Assembly (NCBI GenBank): GCA_948567375.1
Contig: OX419759.1
Span: 22,102,744 to 22,166,743 of the forward strand
Direction: 5' to 3'
Source: Lunularia cruciata
Taxonomy: Eukaryota > Streptophyta > Marchantiopsida > Lunulariales > Lunulariaceae
DNA length: 64,000 nt
Below the pieces are notes generated by a model, which saw nothing but the letters and a program-made list of their open reading frames with translations, ran no database searches and was not told the origin of the DNA. Both the position numbers and the translations under genes were made by a program. Below are positions 36,160-46,462 of this stretch, piece after piece; the first letter of the stretch is position 1, and each line of letters starts with the position of its first letter.

Positions 36160-36908
36160 TGTAATCTTCCAATGATATGAAACCTTAAGAGAAACACAAG
36201 AGGAGAAACACAAAGCCTTACACTCAATACTCCGACGCTCCAAAATAGAACCTTGTCTTTATTATATAGCGAAGAGGATTTCCTTAAAAAAAGCTCTACC
36301 CTTGGATTAGATACATGCATTGGTGATTTGGTAGTGAGCTCTACCTTTAGATTAGTTACATGCATGGATGACATGTTGGTTCTAGTTTTATCTAGTAGGT
36401 CAAACAAGCTTTGATTAAAGAGAATATTTAGGGAATCTTCTTGTAGGAATCTTAGAATCATGTAGATGAGATACCGTTGGAAAGCTCTCAATGAGACAAA
36501 AGGAGGGGAGGAAAAGACCAAATTTTACATGTCTTGGGAGAGAATTTGTACATTTTCAAGGCCTAATTCATTAGTTTAGGCCTCCTAAATTAGCTCAAGT
36601 TTTTAGACTATTTTGGCTCTTGCTATATTAATAGAAGTACTTTGTTGGTGATACCTCTATCTGGTCTACTTTGTCCATTATCTAGAACATCCTTCTAGAA
36701 GTTACCAAGCCAATTTTCATCACTTGATAATATGTCTAACTATTGATATTACTTTTCTATGCTATTTTTGACTCTTGCTTTAATAGTTGAAGTACTCTTT
36801 TGGTAACACCTCTATCTAATCTACCTAGCCCATCAAACTTAACATCCTTCCAGATGTTACCAAGCCAATTTTCACGTAAAGATAATATGTCTAGATATTG
36901 GTATTATA
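36160..36908 (-). mobile_element. Solo LTR of the E1/E3 family
   Basis: A 749-bp LTR starting TGTAATCTTCC and ending GGTATTATA, with both copies of the internal block, but no internal region on either side. Array sequence flanks it (GGGAACTT left, GACTTCC right), suggesting insertion in an array unit. The target duplication is no longer exact. A single LTR is expected from recombination between two LTRs. Confidence 0.85.
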
Positions 36909-37900
36909 GACTTCCAAATCCCTAATATGTGTTGCCAAATTCTCCACCAAATCTACCTAATCTCTCCAATTTGATAGTTGTGGACTTTCAAATCTCTAGC
37001 TCTTAGTCTTATACCTAAATGCCTCTAAATGCCAAATCCTCCTTCTTTCCAAAGTACTCCACCAAATCTAGCCAATTTCTCCAATTTGATAGTTAAGGAT
37101 TTCTAAATCCCTAATTTGGGAGGATTTGCTAGCCTTACATTAGTCCTTCTATGTCTCTCTAGCCCACATCATTATGCTTTGATGCCTCTAAATGCCACCT
37201 CTCCTTCTCTACTAAATCCTCCACCAAATCTAGCCAATTTCTCCAATTGATGGGTAGGGACTACCAAACTCCTAATTGGGTTGCCAAATCCTCCACCAAA
37301 TCTAGCCAATCTTTCCAATTTGATAGTTGTAGACTTTCACATCCCTAATTTGGGAGGATTAGCTAGCCTTACGTTGGTCCTTCTAGGTCTCTCTAGCACA
37401 CATCACTATGCATTAATGCCCATAAATGCCACTTCTTCTTTCTCTACCAAGTCCTCCAAATCTAGCTAATTCCACAATTTCATAGTTGTGGACTTCTAAA
37501 TCCCTAATTTGGGAGGATGGTTTCTCAACTCCAACCTCAATTTTGGTTCACCAATCTAGCCAATCTCTCCAATTTGATAGTTGTGGACTTTCAAATCTTT
37601 AATCCTTTGTTTTATGCCTAAATACCTCTACATGACAAATCCTCTTTCTCTACCAAGTCCTCCATCAAATCTAGGCAATTTCTCCAGTTTGATAGTTGTA
37701 AACTTCCAAATCTCTAATTTGGGAGGATTGGCTAGCCTTACATTAGTCCTTATAGGTCTCTCTATCCCACATCACTATGCCTTAATGCCTCCACCACCTC
37801 ATCCTTCAACAAATCTAGCCAATTCCTCAATTTCATAGTTAAGGACTTCCAAATCCCTAATTTGGGAAGATCGGTTCTCAATCCAACACCAATTTTGGTT
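36909..37900. repeat. Tandem array of ~176-bp units, right part
   Basis: More diverged units with the same landmarks (CAAATCTAGCCAAT, CTCCAATTTGATAGTTGTGG, CTCTCTAGCCCACATCA). Unit length varies from roughly 120 to 230 bases through partial deletions. No coding content. Confidence 0.82.
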
Positions 37901-38537
37901 CAAAATATTTAGGTAATGTTTTTATACATCATCCATCTAATTGTCAAATTTGCAACAAACTCAACAACACTTTTGCACATGATCCATTCAAATTGAATTC
38001 AAAATTGAGTAACAAAATCCAAAGGCACATGAGATTCTCTCTCATTTCTTTCAATCAATCATAACTCAAATCAAGTGTCAAATTTAAGCATTCAACACTC
38101 AATATACATTGAAAATAGGCCTTGATCACATTTTCAAGTCACAAATATTCTAGCTAAGAGAATTGAGGGTTCATTTGCCAACCTTTGCCTATCATAGCCA
38201 AGAGTTCAAAGGCTCAACATAGAAGAAATGAGCTCTTTGGAATTACACTTTGAGGTAAACCTCCTCTAAAGTAGCCAAGAACCCATATGATGGTATGAAT
38301 AGAAATTGCAATGGTATTGATCATTGGTCTTTGTCCACCATAGCCAAAAGCTCAAATATACAATATAAAAGAAATGAGCTCTTTGGAATTGCACTTTGAG
38401 GTATACCCCCTCTAGAGTGCACCTAAACCCAACCTTAATGGTGCATCTGATGATGCAAATGACAATTGTAATATTGCAAGCAATGAATCTAACACCATGT
38501 CTAGCTACCACTAATAAGTCATTATGCAACTACTTAT
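37901..38537 (-). repeat. Old, degenerate copy of the 555-bp repeat
   Basis: Minus-strand similarity to 58759-59467 is visible in CTAGCTAAGAGA, AAGGCTCAACAT, GAAATGAGCTCTTTGGAAT and GGTGCATCTGATGATGC. A ~142-base block is duplicated within it (38196-38276 and 38338-38420). 37901-38060 is unassigned AT-rich sequence. Confidence 0.55.
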
Positions 38538-38542
38538 AAAAC
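38538..38542. repeat. Target site duplication of E4 (left)
   Basis: AAAAC, identical to 52731-52735 directly outside the other LTR. Confidence 0.93.
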
Positions 38543-39334
38543 TGTGACAACCCGGCAAATATCACTTTTGCGGTAATCGAGTAAGTAAAGTTTGTTCCCG
38601 CAAAGATATGAGTCAGAATTGGTCAAATACAAAGCAAAGTAACAATTTCAGTTTTTCTTGGTTGCATCTTTAATCTCTTAGTAGAAACCACACCTAGAAG
38701 AGAGTAACAAGCACTGATTTGCAATCTTGTGATGAATTAACACTCTTTAATCACAACTCCATCAAATCTTTCCAAACAATCTTGATTGTGATGATTCAGG
38801 CTCTCCCAAAAACAGCACTTCACTACAAAACGACTTCACCTCAGAATTGTGTTCCACCCCTCCACTGAAGGCACAACTTCCTTGATCAAAATTGCTTCAC
38901 ATCAACTTCACACTGCACTCACAAATGCAGAATACTACCAACACTACAATTCCTCTCAGATCTGTCAAGGCATTGCTTCAATTGCACTTCACTCAGGATC
39001 AAACACACAAAATGAAGATCAAGGTTGTGGAATCCAACATCCAACAAGCACACTGACTTGCACTTCGAATTTCTTCAAACACTCACAAACACAAGTACAA
39101 CGTTGATACTCGGAATCAAGCTCAAGCAACGAGCACTGCTTCACAGCACTTTGCTTTATCTATTTTCAGAAATTATGAGCACTAAACAACATGATATTGC
39201 GAATGCCACTCTTAAGTAATGAACAAATTGACAGTTCTAACAACTATATCGTTCTACAACAACTCTTCTAACCTGCAGATCCGAAATGACAATGCACCTC
39301 TTCATATTTGCCTCTTCAAATCTCAAAACTGTTA

Positions 39335-41871
39335 CTAATCCGATCCGATGTCTACTTTGTCATCGGCTTTCAAAGCCAAACCCGAAGTAACTTTACTTCC
39401 TATCATTTTTTCCTTGGGTTTCGTATCTTCTACCTCATCTACCAGATCCAACAATTCTCTTTCTTGATCTAAAATTGCACTAGTGGGTAATCTATCTAAC
39501 TCCTCATCTCTCGACCCACTCTTCTCCAATGTCTCCATCGGTAATTCCGAAGACATTTGCACTCCTATGTTATCTACTTTGGGTTTTGCTCTAACATCTT
39601 TCTGAAGCTTTTCTATCTCGATTTTCACTAAGTCTAATCTAATTGCAATATTATCTTCTACCTCTAAGATCTTTCTATCTACATGAGTTCTAAGACTAAT
39701 TAACAAGGCATTCATATCTATATCCTTTGCTTGTCTTTGCCTTGTCTCCTGCACCAACAACTTCAACTCGTGCAGCCTCGTCTCCTCAATCCAAATGTTA
39801 GCCTCTGTACTTAACATTGCATTCATTTGGAGGACTATCTCCTTCAATGGCTCCAATCTTGTCTTCCTCTCACATTCACGATCTGCGAGCCAATCCTCTC
39901 GGTACATTGCCAACTCCGCCTCAAACTCGGCTTTCACTGACTCCTTCTCCTTCTCCTTCTTGACAACCTTCTCCTCCTGATTACAAAGTAACTCTCATAA
40001 TTGGTCTTCTTCTTTGTATTGTGCCACCAACTCTCGTTGCCAAAGTTGCTTCTTCTCCTTGACACTTTCCATCACCCTATCGAGCTCTTGATCCTTTGCA
40101 GCTACTCTCGCCATAGCATGGATTACCTCTACTCTTGAATCAACAAACTGCTGCTTCAAGATCTCATACTCCGCTACTTGTCTCTCCCTTGCTATGTCAC
40201 TCTTCTTCACAAGATCCTCTTGATAACTTACTTCTCTCTTTAGGTCTTCAATTTCCTGACTTCTCACCACTGCCTCCGCTCGTAGCACTTCTCTTTCCTC
40301 CGCACCTTGGGTTAGACTCTTCTTCAACTCCGAGTTCTCTTTTTCTAACCTCGCTAATACCTGCAATATAGTCTTCACCTCCGGACATGTTGACTGCATC
40401 TCCTTCTTCTTGTGCTCCAACTTCACCAACAATGGGCACACAATCTCCCGCAGAGTAATTTCCCTTCTCACTTCTTGTTCTCCCGATACTCGCCTTCTTT
40501 GCTGCAGTCATCATATCGGAATCAACGCCTCACTTCCCAAGCTTTCACTTACTTCATCTTTTGCCTTACTCGACCCCGCTTCACACTTCACCTTAATCTC
40601 AAGCAAACTCCTCTTTGCACCACAATCTTCTTCTCTTTGGGCATAGTTACTTTGTCTTCCAATTGTGTATTTTCTTTGGCTTCCATTTTTGCTTGCACTT
40701 CTTCTTTGTATTCTTCAACCGCTGGCGCCGATGTCATTTCTCCCCCGTCATCGCTATTGCTACTCATATCTCCACTCTATAGCATTAGCTCAGGCTCCTC
40801 CTCATGTTCCGAGTCTTCAGTCTTGAGCTCGGCATCTCCTTCTGAGTCTTTGTCCTCCAACTCGATTACCACCATACCTCGCCTCGGGTTGCCTCTCCGT
40901 GTCTTCCGAGGTTTCTTCATGTCTTCGGCGTCACCTTGCTGGCTCCTCTTCTTCGTATTCAGGGTACTCACTGTGATCTCTACGTTCTTCTCTATCTTTG
41001 TGTAGTAGTCGTTGGTGCTCCTGATCTGCAAGATGTATTGCTGCTCCTTGACGTCAACCTCTTTTTGCAAGTCAGGATGGAAGTGCAACACCATCTGAGT
41101 TAGCTCCGCCGAGTTTAGCAAATTGAGCCCGAGGTAGAAGTGTGCTGCAAACGGCACAATGTAGTGTGGAGGTGACTTATCCTACAAATTCCACACCATC
41201 TGCCTCGTTCTCTCGTGGAAACACCTTGCCCAATTGATTGGTTCTCTTGCAAAAAGCTTGTGAAAGAACACCGCTTGGTGTTTCATCACATAAGTGGTTC
41301 TCTCTGGCTTCAGGATAGCCATCAGTGCACTCATGATCCCTCTTTTCATAGGGTCTTTGTAGCTCTCAACCTTGTACCCATTCTTTGTCCGCTTTGACGA
41401 GAAGGCATCTCTCACCTCCTGGGTCTCTTGAGCTATCTCTCCCTTTCCCAAGAATGTGGCCCCCTACTCTGAGCCTGCTTCCTTCCCGAGTATGAGTCTC
41501 CAATCCGACTCTGTCTAGCAAGCCGGATTTCCTCTCTTCCCTTCTTCCTCGGGTCCATCGAGACACTTGCTCTTGATGATTTCTATCATGAATCCTGGAA
41601 AGCTTACATTCTAGTTCCATGCCAAAAACATGATCCAAAGTTGGCTCAAGACTTCGATAATAGCTATTACATCTAACCTCCAAATTGCATGATTTCTCAC
41701 TACAAATTCAGAGTTCTTCTTTCCTCCTCCCATCTCTTCTACCTTCTCACTATCTCTTGATTTCACTCTTGTGACTTCTCCCTTACGCACTACCACAATT
41801 CCAACTCTATTTCCCTTCCCACGATCACCTGCAAGACGACTTCTCAATGGCAAAGGAAAATTACTCGACAT
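39335..41871 (-). pseudogene. LTR-encoded coiled-coil protein, copy in the 3' LTR
   Basis: An unrecognised protein encoded wholly inside the LTR, sense with gag-pol. The ATG at 41871 (MSSNFPLPLRSRLAGDRGKG) lies 18 bases after a TATA box (41889-41898). N-terminal blocks: FLAWN, EEEGKRGNPA, TKNGYKVESYKDPMKRG, MKHQAVFFHKLFAREPINWA, VPFAAHFYLGLNLLNSAELT. A basic/acidic linker follows (KKPRKTRRGNPRRG, then an Asp/Glu-rich stretch). The C-terminal half (39335-40471) is Glu/Lys/Leu-rich with heptad spacing (LARLEKENSELKKSL, LHELKLLVQETRQ), so a long coiled coil. It ends KADDKVDIGSD-stop at 39335. Lesions are a few in-frame stops, one missing base near 40594 and an in-frame 39-base loss. No signal peptide, membrane segment or enzyme motif is evident. 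Function unknown. Confidence 0.85.
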
Positions 41872-41888
41872 TTTGTCATTGCGAGTTT

Positions 41889-41898
41889 GATTTTTATA
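41889..41898 (-). promoter_or_regulatory. TATA box ahead of the LTR frame (3' LTR)
   Basis: The minus strand reads TATAAAAATC, 18 bases upstream of the ATG at 41871. The same box is at 52335-52344 in the other LTR. Function inferred from sequence and position. Confidence 0.6.
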
Positions 41899-42283
41899 GA
41901 GTTGCACTTCTTCATCTTTGTTCACTTGTTTAAACCAAGAAATCACACCTCCTGCATGCACCTGTCACTGTCAATTAACCTTCGCGCGTATGGGCCACCG
42001 GTTTTTGAACGGTCCCTTCTTGAATTTCTCGCCCCGACGAAAGGTTGTTAGACTGTCTTTGCCTCGGGTTGAGCTGCCCCCCAATACAAAGACAATTTAC
42101 TTTGGGTTGTATGCTGATAGGGCATTTCCGAGTACTTTGCCTTATGACCCGAAGTCACTTTACTTTGGTTTTCATCCCGAAGACTCTTTTCTTTGCCTTC
42201 TTTGGCCATACAGGCACAATCCGACTTCTCTATACACTTCTTCTCCTTAATTTAAAAAAAAACAAAAAAATGTGGGCACCACA

Positions 42284-42300
42284 TACCCTCTCCCTCAAAT
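42284..42300 (-). other. E4 polypurine tract
   Basis: Minus strand: GAGGGAGAGGG (42286-42296) followed by TA and then the 3' LTR start TGTGGTGCCC. This is the expected site for plus-strand DNA priming, and it fixes the LTR edge at 42283. Confidence 0.88.
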
Positions 42301-42379
42301 GTGAGCGTCCCCGCAAACATAGACCTCGAGTGTCTTAGAAACTTCCGAATCTATGGTCCAATATCTCCAAACTCTCCAC

Positions 42380-44124
42380 CCGTTTACTCGAGTGGCAAAA
42401 GGATTACCTTCCAAGTCTACAAGCTGCATGGACCCATTTTTGTAAAGATGAAAAACTCAATAGGGACCCATCCATCTCAAATGCAACTTGCCTGGGAAAA
42501 TCATTCGGCAATTGTCATATAATAAAACCAAATCCCCTTCACGTACTTGATTCTCTTATCGTGCCTGACTTTCCTCTATGCTTGTACTTCTTTCATGGTT
42601 TTCATTGCATCATCTTGTTTCTCTTCTAACCACATCAGTTGATGAATCCGAAGATCCTGACTTTCCTCTTCCGACATTCGTTCTTCACAAAGAACCCGAT
42701 ATGTCGATACTTCAAATTCAACTGGCAGTATGGGATGCAAGCCATATGTCAAGAAGTATAGAGTTTGTTTGGTTGTAATCTTTTCTGTCATTTGATATGC
42801 CCACAACACGGCTGGTAATTTCATATCCCAGTCATAGGCATAATTGATAGTCACCTTATTCAAAATTTTACAAAGTAACCCATTTGCTTTTTCCGTTAAG
42901 CCATTTGCTTTTGGGTTATAAGGAGTCGTCTTTCGATGTTTAATCTGAAAATACTTGGTTAATGCCTCCATTACAAAGTTCAAAAAATGTGTTCCTTGGT
43001 CACTTACCAATTCCAGAGGACACCCATATCGGGAGATGATGTTTTGAAAGAAGAATTCTGCCACAGTTTTAGCATCATCTCTACAAGTTGCTTCAGCTTC
43101 AACCATCTTGGTAGCATAGCCTGTAACACCCATTTAATTGTGTGGTATTGTGATATTTAGCTTGGTATTACAAGTACTTAAGAGATATTATTTATAGAGA
43201 TAAAGGATGGTTCTATATTAGTCATGGTTAGCTAAATTTAGTCATAGCTAAGATAGAAGGGACTTTACTTTAGAGGAAGTAGAAAAGATAAGCACCACTA
43301 TTTTGGATTTTAGTGTGTTGACTTGGTATTATTCCTAGGTGTTTGGCTTTGAGGAAAGAGTTGAGAACTCTTGGGCCCGCAAGCCTTTTTGTTTTGGATT
43401 CTTCTTTAGTCCAATGATAGCCCATGTGAAGGAATCCTTGACTTAGTGGTTGGGTCAAGATAAGACCACATGCTTAGGGGAATATGCTCATGTGAATGGA
43501 TATTCCTTTCTACTTTTTGACTTTACTTGACTTTTAGTTTAGTAACTTGAGTTACTACGATAATTAGTAACTTTGGTACGTAACTATTTCACAAGTATAT
43601 AAACAAGGGGTGAGGAGGTACTCATCATCCTTTCATTTGTAACTATCTCTCTCTCATTGAGTTCTCTAGTGAGCAATGTCTTGAGTCTTGGAGTGTTAGC
43701 CTTGGAGGAGTTTGATGGAGTTGGGGTTCCTTGCCTTCTTAGTCCACGGTGCGCTACCATAATAGCCATCAGAGGTTCATCCTGAGTGAGAGATAGGCCG
43801 GCTCACAAGTCAGTGCAAACCAAAATGTATTGCTTTCTTGTGACTCGGGTCACTGGTTGAATGGGACCCACAAATCAATCCCCCATTTCTCAAATGGGGC
43901 CAGAGGCAAAATTGGTCTCAAAGGCAATTGAGACGTAGCCATCGGCTCCCCGTTCTCTGACAAGCATCACAGCTTTGGATATGAGCATGCACGTCTTTGT
44001 ACATTGTAGGCCACCAATACCCTGCCAAAAGAATTTTCTTTACAGTATTCTTCAGAGCATAGTGTCCTCCCGATGCTTCGGAGTGTAAAGATTCAATCAC
44101 TCCTCCTACTTTGTATGACTCCAA
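42380..44124 (-). pseudogene. E4 integrase, interrupted by a solo LTR
   Basis: The zinc region is at 43918-44124 (GGHYALKNTVKKILLAGYWW, then CDACQRTG). The core then runs to YILVCTD near 43810, where a 686-bp LTR is inserted (43122-43807), and resumes at 43121 with YATKMVEAEAT. It continues with SRYGCPLELVSDQGTHF (second catalytic Asp) and NPKANGLTEKANGL (catalytic Glu). The C-terminal part near 42380-42576 resembles the Athila-type tail (KYVK, then a GPY-like stretch and VNG) and has no chromodomain. Stops and frameshifts add to the insertion, so it cannot function. Confidence 0.88.
43122..43807 (+). mobile_element. Solo LTR inserted in the E4 integrase
   Basis: 686 bp, starting TGTAACACCC and ending GGCTCACA, with a TATATAAA box near 43597-43604 on the plus strand. 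It separates two halves of one integrase codon run (YILVCTD / YATKMVEAE). Flanks TAGCC (43117-43121) and AGTCA (43808-43812) suggest a decayed target duplication around AGTC. No second copy of this LTR was seen in the window. Confidence 0.82.
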
Positions 44125-44178
44125 GCATCACCAAAGTACTTTGTCTTTGCCCATCTTAAATAAAATGTTGTGTTTAAG

Positions 44179-45880
44179 CTAGTACGGCCCCATTTTCCTG
44201 AGAAAGACTGCCCGCTGTTCCGGGTCCATCCCCTCAAGACAATGGAGAGTATTCAGATAATGATATTCAGCTGCATACCTTGTACTTTGCATTGCTGATA
44301 AGTGATACAACTCTTTGTCAAGGAATCGATCGTCAATTTCCCACTCCTGGTCTTGAGTTTCTAACCTGGAGAGGAAGTCCACATTTGAATGCAAAGCTCC
44401 CTTCCTTACTTGTACAGTATACGTGAACTCCTGTAACAACAAGATCCATCTTGCAATTTGCCCGGATAAATCTGCCTTCTTGACCAAATGTTGCAATGCG
44501 TAATGGTCAACATAGAAGACAAACTCATACCCCAACAAATAATGACAAAATTTCTTGCATCATACACCATTCCGAGTGCTTCTCTTTCAATTGTCAAATA
44601 GTTCTTTTCAGAAACTGAAAGTTGTCGGCTGGCATAATACATCGGGTAGTCCTTCTTCTTTTCGTCCTTCTGACTTAAGACGACTCCGATGGCCATGGAC
44701 AAAGTGTCCACATATACATGAAAAGGGACATCCCAATTTGGGGCCCTCATAACTGGTGCTTCAACCAGCTTCTTCTTCAACACCTGGAAAGCTTCTTCTT
44801 GATTTGCTTCCCACAAATAGTCTTCGGATTTCTTCAAAAGCTTTGTAAGTGGTGCAGCAAGCACTACATAGTTTGACACAAAGCGTCTGTAATATGACCT
44901 TCTCAACATCAACTTCAATACCTTGGGTTGACACCCGATGCCCCAGAAGAATTCCCTCCTTCATTGCAAAGAAGTATTTCTTTGGGTGTAATGACAAGCC
45001 GGCAAAACAACACCTTTCAAACATTTGGCAAAGGTAATCTAAATGTACATCTCTTTGCCCAAACACACAAAAGTCATCAATGAAAACTTCCACAAATTTG
45101 TGCAGGAAATCTTTGAAGATTGAATTCATCATCCGTTGGAAAGTAGCAGGAGCATTACACAACCCCAAGGGCATTTGATTTGTAAGCGAAAGTGCCCCAA
45201 TTGGTCGTGAATGTAGTTTTATCCTTGTCCTCTTCTCGAATGGATACTTGATTGTACCTTGAAAATCCATTGAGGAAACTATAACAAGGATGCCCAACTA
45301 CCTGATCTAAAATTGTATCGGTAAAAGGCAAGGGATGATGATCTTTCCTTGTGACTGCGTTCAACTTCCGGAAGTCTTGGCACACTCGGATCTTCCCTGT
45401 TTTCTTCTTTGGGACAATGACAATGGAGGAGACCCATTCACTGCTTAAGACAAGGAAGATGATTTCGGCCCCTAAGTACTTATCAATTTCATCTTTCACC
45501 AACAGCAAGTACTTCGGGTTCAGGCGGTATTGCCTCTGCCGAACCAGAACTGCACTTTCAACCAAATCAATCCGGTGTTCTCCAAATTCTTGTGGAATAC
45601 CCGGCATTTGATCAATCGACCAGGCAAATACATCCTGGAATTCTATAAACATGGTAGTGTATCTTGCCAACTCCTCCAAAGAAACTGTCTTTGAGATCTT
45701 TAAAATTTTTCCTTCAGTTAATAAAACATCTTGACAGTCATTGGGGTTGATGACTCCTTCAATGTGGCTTACTCGACTTAACCCGAGGTGAGCTGCCATC
45801 AAACCCCCTTCCTCCAAGTTAGGTTCACCCAAGGCGAGGTCATATGGGTCTTTGTCTTCGACATCCACCTTGTAGCATTC
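44179..45880 (-). pseudogene. E4 reverse transcriptase and RNase H (broken)
   Basis: RT begins about 45880 in the long open frame 45155-46009 (PGIPQEFGEHRIDLVESAVL, VPKKKTGKIRVCQDFRKLN, HHPLPFTDTILDQVVGHPC). It continues in another frame at 44761-45297 with LGLCNAPATFQRMMNSIFKD and the active-site text EVFIDDFCVFG. RNase H is at 44406-44918 (FHVYVDTLSMAIGVVLSQKD, then MYYASRQLSVSEKNYLTIER) and 44179-44538 (YEFVFYVDHYALQHLVKKAD, GALHSNVDFLSRL). The first catalytic Asp of RNase H appears kept (YVD). Frame changes near 45160-45290 and 44540 break the protein. Confidence 0.88.
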
Positions 45881-46027
45881 CAAGTAATTAACTTGGACTT
45901 CGTCTTCGGATTTGTCTGAGGACAAAGACGATGAGTCTTCGGATTCGTCCTCCTCTTCCGACGAACTTGTTTCCCCAAGGTGGGGAACTTTTGTCCAACT
46001 CACAGTCACTAGCTTCTGATCTTTGGA

Positions 46028-46441
46028 CTAGATGTCCTTGAATCTTAACTTCTGCTGATGCCAATCCACCACAACTTGGGTGCTGTACAACCAAGGTCTG
46101 CCGATCAACAGAGGGTAACCAGTCTTTGTCACTGGTTGCAACATGATGTAATTCAACTTGAAGGGTACTCCTCCAATGATCGTGGTGATGTTTGACAGCA
46201 TGCCCAAAGGCCGTCTCCTGGTTTGGTCTGCAAACTTCAACACTCGGGGTGTTGGTTCAAATGTGTGATACCCAAGTCGATTTGCAGTATCTTTGGTCAT
46301 GACATTCACACCGGACCCAGAGTCAATGGGTATCAATGTGATCATGCACCCTGCAATCTCCGCGTCTACCTTGGGAGATCCTAAATCTTCTTGCTCAATA
46401 CGATAGATAGCAGGCAGGTCCTTCTTTGACATCAACCTCAC
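46028..46441 (-). pseudogene. E4 aspartic protease (open remnant)
   Basis: An open stretch of 137 residues with the catalytic motif PIDSGSGVNVMT (Asp-Ser-Gly) and, near its end, YPLLIGRPWLYSTQVVVDW, the flap-distal LIGRPWL strand typical of Athila/Tat and related Gypsy proteases. RT follows in the same frame after a stop near 46028. The core motif is intact, but the piece is isolated from a working polyprotein. Confidence 0.88.
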
Positions 46442-46462
46442 CTTCTTGAGGGCCGAATTTAG

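Larger units (their letters stand above)
38543..42283 (-). repeat. E4 3' LTR (3741 bp)
   Basis: Plus-strand edges are TGTGACAACCCGG (left) and GGGCACCACA (right). It matches 49070-52730 throughout. Differences include 39 bases missing near 40449 and about 120-140 extra bases near 41700-41840 relative to the other LTR. Confidence 0.95.

Noticed and set aside
40412-41005. Plus-strand open frame of 197 residues, rich in Ser, Leu and Phe (similar one at 50018-50515)
   Set aside because: These are antisense shadows of the Glu/Lys-rich coiled-coil frame on the minus strand, whose complement avoids stops.
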